From: Gautieria morchelliformis
Lineage: Eukaryota > Basidiomycota > Agaricomycetes > Gomphales > Gomphaceae
Assembly (NCBI GenBank): GCA_015179125.1
Contig: WHVA01000220.1
Location: forward strand, 111,124-175,123
DNA length: 64,000 nt
Direction of reading: 5' to 3'
The first letter of the stretch is position 1, and the number at the start of each line of letters is the position of its first letter. Position numbers and translations under genes: made by a program. Below, piece by piece: positions 42,101 to 52,771 of this stretch. A model generated the notes under the pieces. It did not search any database, was not told the origin of the DNA, and was given only the letters and a program-made list of their open reading frames with translations.

Positions 42101-44080
42101 TGCGCCCTGATCGTGATGTGGAATAGACTCGATCCACCCTGGTACTCGGCCCATCAGTTACACTCGTGTCTCGGCTCGACTCGTGATATGGATCTTGGAT
42201 ATAGGCTCGGCTTGGACTCACTAATGGACTCGGTGACTCGTGTAGGCGCATGCGTGCGTTCTGGTACTCGGAATGGACTTGGATGGGTGCACATGTGCGC
42301 CTCGGCTCGGATAGGGCTTGGATATGGATGGTGAGTAGAGAGAGATAAATTACAACACATTTCTCTGTCGAAGCATTAGAGCCTCGTAGAGTTTGTACTT
42401 TGAGAATGCTTCTGATTTGTTCGCCATGAGATAGATCTGAGTAGTCATCGATAAAAGAGACATAATATGACTTTTTATCGATTGTGAGGTGCCTTGCAGG
42501 TCCCCAGACATCAGAATAAATTCTGTCACTGAATTTTGATGTTCAGTCTCTGGGTTCTTGAGGAAGAGGTTTGCGTGCAATCTTGGCTTGAATGCATGCA
42601 TCACAGACAATCTTATCGCCTGTGGAGCTCAGTTCAATGCCCAATATCATGCCACAGTTAAGTAAAATGTTGTAGGGACTTCTGTGAGATGTGCCCCATC
42701 TTCTGATGAATTTCCATGGCAGACAAACACATATGGGCTTGAGCAGTTGGTGACTGGAGATCTAGTTGATATAAGCCATTGACCTTCGGTGCTTGCATCA
42801 ATATCTTTCCAGCAGTGTTAGATATTGTGCATTTCTGGCCACCAGGTCGAATATCGTAGCCAGCATCATTGCACCAACCGATTGAGACGAGGGTAGCAGC
42901 AATTTTTGGCGCATAGTACGTATCTTGCAACATGACTTCTACTGTTTTGTCTCCAACCTTATTGGATAATACGAGCAGTCCAGAGCCGAAGGCATCGAAA
43001 GTGCCTTTGTTGGCTGCTCGGATATTCCTCAGCTGTGAGAATTGGCAGTAGTTCCTCAATAAATTTTTATGAGGTGTCATATGCAATGTTGTTCTGGTGT
43101 CGAGTATCACTATAACTCCTGAGGATGTGCTCGAATTAAAATTAGAGCACTCGTCGAAATTGGTGAAGGCAAGATGCCCATCATCACTTTCCTCAGAAGA
43201 GGTCTCTTCTTCGGCAACATTCGCTTTTGCTTTGCCCTTCTTCTTCTTTTTGCCTTTGGCTTTTTTCTTCTGACGTGGTCCTTGACCTTCTTTACCACCT
43301 CCTTTAGCCTAGCAATTTTCGATAGAATGTCCAGGCTTTTTGCAGTTATTGCATGTATGCGTCTTCAGCCCTTCTGGTCCTTCTTGGTAGATGAACCAAT
43401 AAACACCTGCTCTTCTTGTGGGAGTGTTTTCTTCCTGTCATACTGAGCCTTTAGTACCCTAATAATGTCATCAGGGACTAAGGGTCTCCCGCATTCTTCA
43501 AGCGAAGTGGTAAGGGCATTCATGACTCCCTCATAGGATGGTGGAAGTGAGGCAAGGATGATGTCCATAAATTCTTGTTCAGAAACTCTGGCATCTCATT
43601 AAGACGAGCACATAGGTCTTGGGCCTTGTCCAAGTGGTCTCTCAAGTCTCCATCCTCAGGACATCTCATACTGCGGAGTTGTCTCTGCAGGCTGGTGAGG
43701 ACCATCTTGGGCTTTTTGGTCATTTCATTGACCAGTGCATCCCAAGTCTCTTTTGCTGTCTTTCGTTTCTGTAGCATCAGAGCTAGTGACTCTGACACTG
43801 AGACGATGATTTGGGTCTTGGCTTGTCCTTCTCTAGCAAGATATCTCTCCAGCTTCTCCTCAGCCTTATCCATCTGAGTTTCCTCAGCTTCTGTAAGAAA
43901 ATGGCCTGGGGGCATGACTGGAGGATCAGGAGGTTGAGTGACTCTCCCTTCTACATGCTTGAGTAGATTTTTGGACTTGAAATAGCTGATGAGAGTGGCT
44001 CGCCACAATGGCCAATTACTTCCATCTGTAGCAAGCTTCTCAACACCCAAAAGCTTCTGTGAAGTGTCTCCGGGGCCCAT
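39163..44080 (-). pseudogene. Copia-3 Gag-Pol, broken
   Basis: Starts MGPGDTSQKLLGVEK like Copia-1. Gag breaks near 43560. The knuckle region has a stop where the last Cys of the motif should follow. Protease reads LDTRTTLHMTP (DTG changed to DTR). GAG-prepol and early integrase are scattered. The integrase core is cut by a solo LTR (41675-42357). A long open stretch 41589-40603 carries ESNGVAERLNRTLTE, and 40521-39163 carries RT (AVDDLTI) and RNase H (SSTEAEFIAL, YSDNQSAIAI) to the normal end. RT and RNase H are open, but the element as a whole is dead. Confidence 0.88.
41675..42357. repeat. Solo LTR Q in Copia-3
   Basis: It begins TGACAGAATGG and ends TTACAACA, flanked by CATTT on both sides (41670-41674 and 42358-42362). 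Copia-1 shows the uninterrupted host sequence. TG/CA ends with a 5-bp duplication fit a solo LTR left by LTR-LTR recombination. A second copy sits in Helitron B (15196-15914). No matching internal region is in the window, so the superfamily is unknown. Confidence 0.75.
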
Positions 44081-44085
44081 AACCC
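44073..44085 (-). other. Copia-3 primer-binding site overlapping gag start
   Basis: GGGTTATGGGCCC on the minus strand directly against the 5' LTR, again complementary to the initiator tRNA-Met anticodon arm. The gag ATG (44078-44080, MGPGDTSQ) lies within it. Confidence 0.7.
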
Positions 44086-44511
44086 TGTAGAGGACAGGAA
44101 TTATAGGCAGTAGGACTGGACTTGGTGCTCAAAAGAAGACTAGAAATTAATTCACTCTCTCAGTGAATTTAGTTGTCACTGAGAGAGGGGGGAAATGTGT
44201 CTCATGCGCATGTACTACTAGCCAGCACTTTAGCACCCGTGAGACCACGGTGTGCCATGCTAAGCGCCCATAGAACGTAGCACGGTAGTGAACAGCTGCA
44301 GCTCAAAAAGGAAACTTGTCCACAACCACCCACAAAGGGTCGGTTGGACAGAACATGAAAAGAAGTAGAAATACAGCTTCGAAAAATCAAAGAAAAATTT
44401 GACTAATCATAGAATGAATGTCAGCATGGTTTCAAGTCAAAATCCAAAAAAATACGAATGGTGGAATCTATTTGGCTTGATTTTGGTGCAGGAGCATAAA
44501 TGCACCCAACA
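44086..44511 (-). repeat. Copia-3 5' LTR
   Basis: TG...CA ends. Perfect 12-bp stem hairpin at 44155-44166/44176-44187 with a 9-nt loop, the same stem sequence as in Copia-1. Confidence 0.9.
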
Positions 44512-44600
44512 GAACTGTCGATGTCCTGCCTGAGTATGGTGCATGTCTGTCAATGTCTGTCACCGAAGGTCAGCACCATCAACGTTCTTCGTAAACCATC
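44512..44600 (+). repeat. Repeat R copy B, part 3
   Basis: Collinear with about 27380-27465 of copy A (CGATGTCCTGCCT, GTTCTTCGT(A/G)AACCAT). It ends with CCATC, the Copia-4 target site. Confidence 0.8.
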
Positions 44601-44693
44601 TGTGGGAATGGCAACGCGAGGGGTGACGCAAGCAAACCATGTCACCCGTGTCATGCCATGTGACAAACAACTCAAGGTTTCATTGTTCTTTTC
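44601..44693 (+). repeat. Copia-4 5' LTR remnant
   Basis: About 93 bp matching the first part of the 3' LTR (minus strand from 51224), including GGGTGACGCAAGCAAACC and ACAACTCAAGGTTTCATTG. The match stops after TGTTCTTTT. Confidence 0.85.
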
Positions 44694-44759
44694 AACTCAC
44701 CGAATACCTGACTCCACCCTGATCTGCATACATGGCAAATCCTCCCTGACAGAATGATG

Positions 44760-47551
44760 GGCACTGATCGTAAAAGAATTCTCAACAAAAGGAGCATTTT
44801 CACAAGTGGATTTGTGTACCCATTTCATCGAGTCTAAGTGCCCTGACAAATCAAACGTCCGTGAATTCCTCAACGGACTGCGAGTCAAGAAAGAAGAATT
44901 AGCTACCTTCAGCGTAGACATCAAAGAAAAGGATTACCAATCGATGATTATAAAATCCCTCCCCCTGCATCTCTCAGCCTTCGCATCGAATCTCCTCGCT
45001 GGTGCGAAGCTATACAGCTCGACAAAAACTATTGACCCCAACGAACTCATTACGTTAGTATCTGAAGAGTATGAGCATCACGTAGCTCAGCAGTCTAGAT
45101 GCTCAGGGAATGTTAGTGGGAAAGGCGAAGACAAGGACGAGGCAATGTTTGTCTCGCCTAAGGGGAAGGGAAAGAAAGTCGATCGAAAACTGAAAGGGAC
45201 ATGCTGGAACTGCGGTGACAAGGGACACTACAATAATAAGTGTCCCAAGCCTGTTAAAGAGACTGGTGACAAGACACACGACTCACAAAAAGGGGGTGGC
45301 TCTGCAAATGCTGCTATTGAATCAGATGACAAAGATGAGGGTGCTTTCTTTGCCGATCTCAATGATGACGATGAGCTCCCGGTGCTGCTATCCAGCTACA
45401 AGTCCGACTCGGATGCTGAAGAACATACCGATGATTGGTTTTCTGAAATGGGCGATGACACTGAGTATATCGAGTCACATGACATTGTTGACAGAAGCGA
45501 GTGTGCTTAGCCAGTCAACATCTATGACGATCAAGTGGTCGCAGAAGCTGAAAATGCAAATGCTGTCCACATCAAAGACAGCACAGAAGCAGAAAATCAA
45601 ACACACATTGAGGTATATGACTCCAGCTGCAGCAGGCACATCACCCCATACCGCGAGGCGGTGACAGGCTTCAAGGCTATAAGTCCTAAGTCGTTCCAAG
45701 CTGCAAATAAACAGAGTTTCAATGCGGGTTGAACAGGCGAGATGGTGATAGACGTACCAAACGGAGTCACAACATCTCAGCTAAGGCTAACTGAGGTGTT
45801 GTACTCACCTGAGGTTGGCTATACCCTCGTATTGTTGAAAGTACTAAAGAAAACAATATTAACATATAAAATTACCAACACAACCCCATATCACGGCCAA
45901 TACTCCGATAACTCCTCTCTCGGGATATATGCACTACGGCACTAGTACCCAAGGCCGCCGTATCATCATATACCCACCCAAATCTACCCGATCACACCAC
46001 CTGACTTTCCCGATGCCACAGGGACACGTATCACGCGTTACCACGACTCACAACACCCAAAACGCCATCCAAGAACACCGAGCCCATCCCAAATCATGAG
46101 CTTTCCATCAGTCACATGACCCAATCAAGGGATGCGACACGTTGAGCCGACCCTGCCCATACCCAGACTATGCCCCCTATCCTTCTCTAAACTCCCGTTC
46201 CCGCATCCTATTTTACACTCCATCTCCAAGCCCAATCTATTCAACATACGTCATCTCTCCTATCGTTACATGTGCGCCACTCGCCCCATTCCACCATCCC
46301 TTTAGTATCATATCACCAATCCCTTGACCGCCAAGCGCCACTAGTAACAAATAAATACATGATCCCATGTACAATAACACAGTAGTGAAATAGCACCTCA
46401 TTTCACCCCACTCTCCGTAGTAGAATGTCTAGTCGGCACTAAAATCATAAGACATGCATACTTATTGTGCGCGCTGATATACCTGTCTACTCCAAAATCT
46501 CACTCGATTTATCTCACAACCAAGAGATTAAATCAATCGTTCACAATATCATTCCTAGCATATAACTACACATATCAGTTGGAAGACTTGACAAGGCTGG
46601 TTTCACCCTGACATTTGCAGATGGCAAATGTGTTATTCAAGAGCAAAATGGCCAGAAGGTCGGGACAGTCGAAAAATCAGGACGAGGCCTTTACAGAGTC
46701 ACACATGAGTCTGATGCAGTGAATACTGCTGTAGGAACACTAAGCTTGGACCAATTTCACCTGCACATGGGACACATTGCCCCAGAGACAGCTAGAATAC
46801 TGGTTACCAACGGTCTGGTAACAGGAGTAAAGCTCGAAGTCTTACCATCAGGAAACCCCTTCTTTTGCGAGTCTTGCGTATATGCTAAGGTGACTCGCAA
46901 ACCTGTCCCGAAAGCCAGGGAGGGCAGTTGTGCCTCAAGCTTTGGCGACGAGGTGCATAGCTATCTATGAGGACTGGCCCCAGTTGCCACCAAAGCTGGC
47001 AAAAGATACTATGTTACTTTCACAGACGACATGTCAAGATTAACGCACCTACATTTGTTGCACACAAAAGACAGGGCCTTCGCAGCATACAAAGAGTACG
47101 ACATGTGGTGTAACACGCAGCTGAATGCTCGTGTCACGACACTTCACTCGGACAGAGGTGGTGAATACCTTGGCAAGGAATTCATAGTGTACCTGAAGTC
47201 AAAAGGAACCACGCAGAAACTCACCGTGCATGACATGCCCCAACACAATGGAGTTGCTGAATGCCATAATTGAAGCATCGTTGAATGTGTACGGGCCTTG
47301 CTACACGCCAGTGGATTGCCGAGATTCCTATGGGGTGAGGCTGCACGTCACATTGTATGGCTTATGAATTGCACGTTGACCAAGGCCGTTTCCGGAAAAA
47401 CACCATACGAAGCTGCCTTCGGCAAAAAGCCTGATCTGAAACATGTGCGGGAATGGGGTGAGAGAGTATGGGTGCACATAGAAAGTGGTGACAAACTCGG
47501 GGGACACGTGTCAGAGGGACGATGGGTCAGCATTGATGAGCGCAGCAAAGG
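44760..47551 (+). pseudogene. Copia-4 Gag to integrase, broken
   Basis: Gag part KCPDKSNVREFLNGLRVKKE, then knuckle CWNCGDKGHYNNKC near 45204, and a TAG at about 45508. The protease region reads YDSSCSRHITPY (a D-S-S variant). The frame is interrupted by a solo LTR (45833-46570), resuming SVGRLDKAGFTLTFADGKC. GAG-prepol FHLHMGHIAPETARIL and CESCVYAK; integrase HSDRGGEY and HNGVAECHN with a following stop; then LPRFLWGEAARHIVW and GRWVSIDERSKG at the junction. The next expected residues (YRIYWPEKQ) are found at 54708 on the minus strand. Confidence 0.88.
45833..46570. repeat. Solo LTR in Copia-4 5' half
   Basis: 738 bp starting TGTTGAAAGTAC and ending TAACTACA. The flanks are CGTAT (45828-45832) and CATAT (46571-46575), one mismatch. 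Removing it restores the Copia-4 frame (GYTLV then SVGRLD). Not similar to LTR Q. Family unknown. Confidence 0.65.
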
Positions 47552-48919
47552 GTCCCCGACTCTCTCCGAAGGAGAAGGAGGGCTGTATGCATGCAAATAA
47601 CCATGCTTGCGGTTTTGCGGAGGAAATTGTATTAATTCTATTGGATGAGTCTTCCTAGGGGTCTTTCATCCCTGGTGGTGTCTCGTCTTATGTAAGCACC
47701 TGTGCCTCTCTCCGTGTCTTTCCGTGTGTCGTGCCTTGGCTTACTCAGATTGATGCTCCCCAACCCCCTCCTTGCCTGTGCCGTTAGCCTCGTTGTGGCC
47801 TTTGGAGACGTTGCTACATGCCGTCCTTGCGCGGCTGCGCTGCTACTTTACCAGGCCTTTTACGTGGCTGTTTGTTTATTCCGTGCGTAGAATGCGCCTC
47901 TCCTTACGGATGGCAATCAATTTTTGGCCTTTCAGGGTGTGCTCCTCATGTGCAGGCGTCCGTTGAGGTGAACGCAGTAAGGAACACTTTGGCGATTGTG
48001 GTAGTTTGTTTGTCTTTCTCTCCTCTATATCCTGTTGAACCTGTGTCTTCTTCTTGGCCTGCATATGCAATCACCATTGTCTGTTCTCTCTCTCACCTTG
48101 TTGCAATTTTCCGTAGGAATAGACACCCCATCTTTTCCTGCTGTGCCCCTGTCCTTCAAGCTTACATTTCCATCTATGGTCTACTGGGTCTCCCAAGGCC
48201 AGCACCGGAAGGCAGCCAGACACTATTGCATCCACTGGAGTGTTCTTTCGTCCATCCCCAACAACTTGTCAATGAGAAGGCTATTTTTCAGCGCAAAGAA
48301 TAAAATATCTATTGATGCTTCTGCACCCACTCCATGGCTTTGCGAATGCTAATGGACTGTAGCCAATCTGGGGATGTGACTGGATCGCTGCCGAACCTAA
48401 GCTTGTTTCTGGATGCGTGTGTAGGTCCCTGTTACCTAGACATAGGAAAATCCATCATAGCTTTGCTGCCCGTCAGTACCCATGAGACCGCGTGACATCA
48501 CATGAATTTGAGTTTTTTCTGGTTGATACAGTATCCACTAGAGGCCAGCAATAAAATCCGGTGTTCTTTGTCGAGTACTGGGCCAGCCCTTTGAAGGCTG
48601 TTCCTTCATGGAACGAACTGACAAGGGCCCCCGCACGTGAGGCATTCACTTCACACAATATGGGGCCATATATGTCCTAGCTCACAACCCTACATACTCA
48701 ATGCCATCCCAAGCTGACTCCCCTTAATGTTTGAGAGCTTCTTTGTTTTTCCTCCACCTCTTCCTGCAGTGTAGACTTCAAACGAATTGATATTAAGTGT
48801 AGAAAGAGAGACGAAAAAGACTTTCTTAATGTAATTTGAAACCTCATTACTAACTGCCCACTTTAAATTCCACAAGGAGAGAGTTGGGGACTGGGGTGGC
48901 AGCCGCCGCCACTACGATA
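47552..48919 (+). repeat. 1368-bp repeat, copy 1
   Basis: It opens GTCCCCGACTCTCTCC and near its other end has GGAGAGAGTTGGGGAC, a terminal inverted repeat of about 16 bp, followed by a further 27-bp GC-rich end TGGGGTGGCAGCCGCCGCCA and on to CTACGATA. It has exactly the same length as copy 2 with no indels, and I see only about four substitutions. No transposase, RT or other known domain is visible; open frames are short and in T-rich composition. It sits in the Copia-4 integrase gene. Possibly a non-autonomous DNA transposon. Confidence 0.8.
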
Positions 48920-50568
48920 CTTGAAGTGCATGTCCCTAATCTCTCAATACTACGGTATATCGCATATGTACAGCATTCTCTAATGCTTATACTAGTATGA
49001 AAACATACTTGAATATTCAAGAATAAAACCACATGATTATTATCAGTGCTACTACTATAAAGCCGTACTATTCTGAGCTAGGGATACATTTTGAGAAGGA
49101 AAATCAAAGACTCTCATACCAAACTGCATATGCCCTTCTGTGTGTTGATGTGGACAAACAGCTCAAGCATGGCCTAAGGACCCCTCTGGGTTTTCTCTCG
49201 CCTGCACCCATGTTCTTCATTGAAAAACGCTGCTCAACATCCCTTTCCAGTCGCGCAGCTGGGATCTGGATGGAAAATGTGGGGATGCTGGTATCTCCAT
49301 GATATTCTCAATGCCCCACCGCAGGCATTCGTGCGAGAGCAGTTCAAGCTCACAATGGGACTCTCCAGTTCTCGCCTATGTGGTTCGCAAATGCCAAACC
49401 ATCCACAAACCTAGCACGACAGTTGTAAGCGTCGTACTGCTTTCCTGGAAAAGCCAGCCGACAAGAGTGTGCTCGTCTCCAGGTGAAAGCCACAATTGGC
49501 AAGACAAGAATTCATATTCGCGTACACTCAGTGTGATGGTTTTCAAGTCTTCAATTCTTGGAGTAGTTGTATTGCTGATTGCAGTTGTTAATGTTTGATG
49601 AGAGCGGTGCGTGAGCCTTCATCTAGGGGTAGTTTGCACCCATCGACTCTGGTAGCCGGAAGTGTACTGATGGTGGCTCCCAAGTGCCGGACAGTGACAC
49701 TTCCCGGTGAGGCCCTGGGGACTTTGAATGAAGTTTGATGCCGTCTTTGAGTGCATTAATTGATTACACCTATCGATCACCAATGCGATTGGAAACCAGC
49801 AATGCCATTCCCAGATCCACAACATGACTCTGAGGTCATATCGAACCTCTCCAAGATGACCAATATCCTCAGAGTCTCGAGGGAATAGTCGACATCCTCA
49901 TCATCGACATCCATATAATTGCTCTAGTCTTGGTCAGAAGACAAGAGGGAATGGGGAAAGTTCTCATTCTTCATTGACGTCCATCCAATCGTCGACGGGG
50001 ACGTACCACTTTATCGAGTGGGGATTGTAAGAATGTATGTGCAGCGTGGACGAAGAAAAGGGGAGATCGTGTGAGACTATAATATTTGTGACATTTACAG
50101 TCTCTGGGACTGGGAGGGCATGAGTTGTTGCACCGGAAGCAGTTAGTCCTAATACTGCATGCCGACGAGCTACAGTCATTCCACTGATTGTCCTCAGTTG
50201 CAATTCAAAGGAAGAAAGTGTTTATTTACCTTCTTTTCACCATGTGCTCAACCCAAAGTAACTCACTCTTTCGTTTTCCACTTGTAATGCCGCGACGGTC
50301 ATAGTCTATTAGGTGGTTGCTTATTACCTTGTCGTTTGGCTTGGCTTCAGTAGATTTTCACTTAGACTAGTACAATCTATAGTTGTATGGGGATGGTGCA
50401 CACACGAAACTCCATGTATTGATTCCTCCCTGTAGAGTTCCAATTATACTGGTTAGTGGTCATAATGGGCAGAAGCAATAACAATGGTAACTATAGCGCC
50501 CATGGGCACAGGGTCAAGACATGGATTGTAGATATATAAATTCTGTATTCTAAAATATCTGATGTGCA
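48920..50568. other. Unassigned sequence inside the inverted segment
   Basis: It would have lain downstream of repeat R before the inversion. Short open frames only (for example on the minus strand near 49964-50203, IKWYVPVDDWMDVNEE). I recognise no family. Confidence 0.4.
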
Positions 50569-50848
50569 ATCTAGAGATGACGATGCTCACGCAATGTACA
50601 GGCATCGGCTTAGGAAGCAGAAGCCCCAAAGCTTGCAAGCCAAACCACAGATTCTGAGAAGCGCGCACTTCCTCAGATCTTCGAATCCATGTTTCTATTC
50701 TCGGCTCCCAGCCGTGCGCGGTGCTGCATTACCCTCGATTCGGTTGTGATTCATCACATGTGGTGATGTAACCGTTAGTGCACACCGGTGAATTATGTAA
50801 GGGTCGGTATACTGATGTGAACCTGTGCCTTGATAATACTGACGATGG
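50569..50848 (-). repeat. Repeat R copy B, part 4 (inverted)
   Basis: On the minus strand, CCATC (50848-50844) is followed by sequence collinear with 27450-27740 of copy A, including TTACATAATTCACCGGTG and CGAGGGTAATGC(A/G)GCACCG. It thus continues part 3 across Copia-4, but on the opposite strand. Confidence 0.85.
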
Positions 50849-51224
50849 TGTAATAATTATAGCTATACGAGAAATACTCAGTGTTCGCTTCGTATTGCAA
50901 AGGACTGTTGTTATTACCTATATGAGAAATACTACAACGCATAGATAAGTAAAGAAATGACTCGAGACTTGGGATATCTCTTACCTCAGTGTTCGCTTCG
51001 TATTGCAAATTGAACGACTGAGGGAAGAAGATGTACTAGCTAGCTGCTGTATACTCTAGGGAACAATGGGAGGAATAGAACAATGACTGCTGCGCAGTGG
51101 AATATCTATTTATGACGGACAATGGAATATGTAAAAGAACAATGAAACCTTGAGTTGTTTGTCACATGTTGTGACACGAGTGACACGGTTTGCTTGCGTC
51201 ACCCCTCGCATTGCCATTCCCACA
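50849..51224 (-). repeat. Copia-4 3' LTR (376 bp)
   Basis: On the minus strand it begins TGTGGGAATGGCAATGCGAG, ends ATTATTACA, and is followed by CCATC. A polypurine tract GAGGGGGAG precedes it. It contains a 21-nt internal repeat around GCAATACGAAGCGAACACTG. Confidence 0.9.
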
Positions 51225-52771
51225 CTCCCCCTCAAACCGTCGTCAGCCCGAGCTCTACTGCAAAGTGCTTGACTTGTGCAGACAGCAAAGCCTTGGTGAG
51301 TGTGTCTGCGATCATGTTGTCGGTTGGGCAGTAGACTAATCGAACTGCCCCTTTTTCAATGATCCAGTGGATGAAAGGATATCATAGGTCTATGTGTTTG
51401 GTTAGCGCGTGGTACTGATAATCTTTTGTGAGCGCAATAGCTGATTGGTTGTCAGAAAACAGGGTCGTGGCAGACAACTCATCGTCAAAAAGCTGTTTGA
51501 TAAGGGAGCGAAGCCATAAAGCTTCTTTTGCTGCGTGAGTGACTGCCACATATTCGCTCTCCGTTGTGGACAGAGAAATGATGTTTTGCCTTTTTGCGCT
51601 CCAGGAAACTGCGCCTCTGTGAATTATAAATGCATATCCGGAAATAGCGTGCCTGTCCTGCGCCATGCTGCCGTCAGCAGCAGCATAACCGGTCAGAGCA
51701 TTCTTTGCATGTCCGTAAGTCAGCCAAAGGTTTGCAGTTCCTTTTAGATACTGAAAAATTCTTTTACTGCATTCCAGTGAGTAGGGCTGAACTTCGTCGA
51801 GTATTGGGATACACTTTGAACAGCGAAGGCAATGTCAGGGCGCGTTCCTAATGCCACGTACATCAGCGATCCTACGGCCTCTCTGTATGGCGTGTCGTGC
51901 ATCAGAGCCCATTCGGCAGTAGTTTTGGGTGTTTGGGCCATCAAAAGTAACAGACCGCATTCCATTGGTGTGGATGCGAGCTTTAGGTCATCGAGATTGT
52001 AATGGCGTATTATGGAGGCGATATAGGACCTTTGGGAAAGATGAATGGTATGTCGTTCTCTGTCATGTTTGATTTCACTCCCTAATAACCAGTTTAGTTC
52101 ACCCAGGTCCGTTATTTCGACATGCCTGGCGATTCCTGCCTTGAACTGTTTTACTAACATTTCTGGTGTTGCTGCAATTGTGCAATCATTGACATGTATC
52201 AAAACAATCATGAGCGAGTCATTTGAGTGGCGAAAGAATACAGCCTGGTCTATATCACAGCGAGAGAAGAGCAGTTTGGTAAGCATGATATCCACGAGTT
52301 TTTGATACCATCGTCGACCGGACTGCTTAAGTCCATATAATGTTTTCTGTAGGTGGCAAACCTTACCAGAAGAGCTTGGAGCGTGATAGCCTGGGGGTTG
52401 AGACATGTAGATCATCTCATTATCAGTGAGTTCTCCATTTAGATATGCGCCTTTGATATCTATCTGATGTAACTCCATATCATTTGAAGCGGCCAGGGCA
52501 AGTACCGTGCGAATTGAGGTGAGTTTTACGATGGGAGCAAAGGTATCGAAGTAGTCCACTCCAGGTACTTGCGAGAATCCTTGAGCAACGAGTCGAGCCT
52601 TATAACGCACCACGTTTCCAGCTGAATCTTTCTTGGCGTGGAAAACCCATTTGGAGCCTACGATGTTGGCTCTAGGTGGGGCTTCGGTGAGTTTCCAGGT
52701 ACCAGCATCGCGGAGCACTGCTAATTCTTCGTGAATAGCTGCCTCCCACAAATGCCACGGCCGGAGGACCT

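Larger units (their letters stand above)
38728..44511 (-). mobile_element. Copia-3, decayed relative of Copia-1
   Basis: LTRs at 38728-39149 and 44086-44511; target-site duplication GAACT at 38723-38727 and 44512-44516. The LTRs differ at many positions, so it is older than Copia-1 and Copia-2. It carries a solo LTR (41675-42357) inside its integrase region. Confidence 0.93.
44601..47551 (+). mobile_element. Copia-4, 5' half (plus strand)
   Basis: It begins with a 5' LTR remnant TGTGGGAATGGC... preceded by CCATC (44596-44600) and stops in the integrase C-terminal region at the 1368-bp repeat. Its missing 3' half is at 54708-50849 on the other strand. An internal deletion removed the rest of the 5' LTR, the primer site and the start of gag. 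Confidence 0.88.

Noticed and set aside
47818-48303. A protein gene in the 1368-bp repeat (open frames present in both copies)
   Set aside because: The frames are short, overlap each other, and show no recognisable motif; their identity between copies follows from the repeat being nearly identical as DNA.
44601-50849. Two independent Copia insertions on opposite strands
   Set aside because: Matching LTR sequence, complementary halves of one polyprotein, and the shared CCATC duplication make a single inverted element much simpler.
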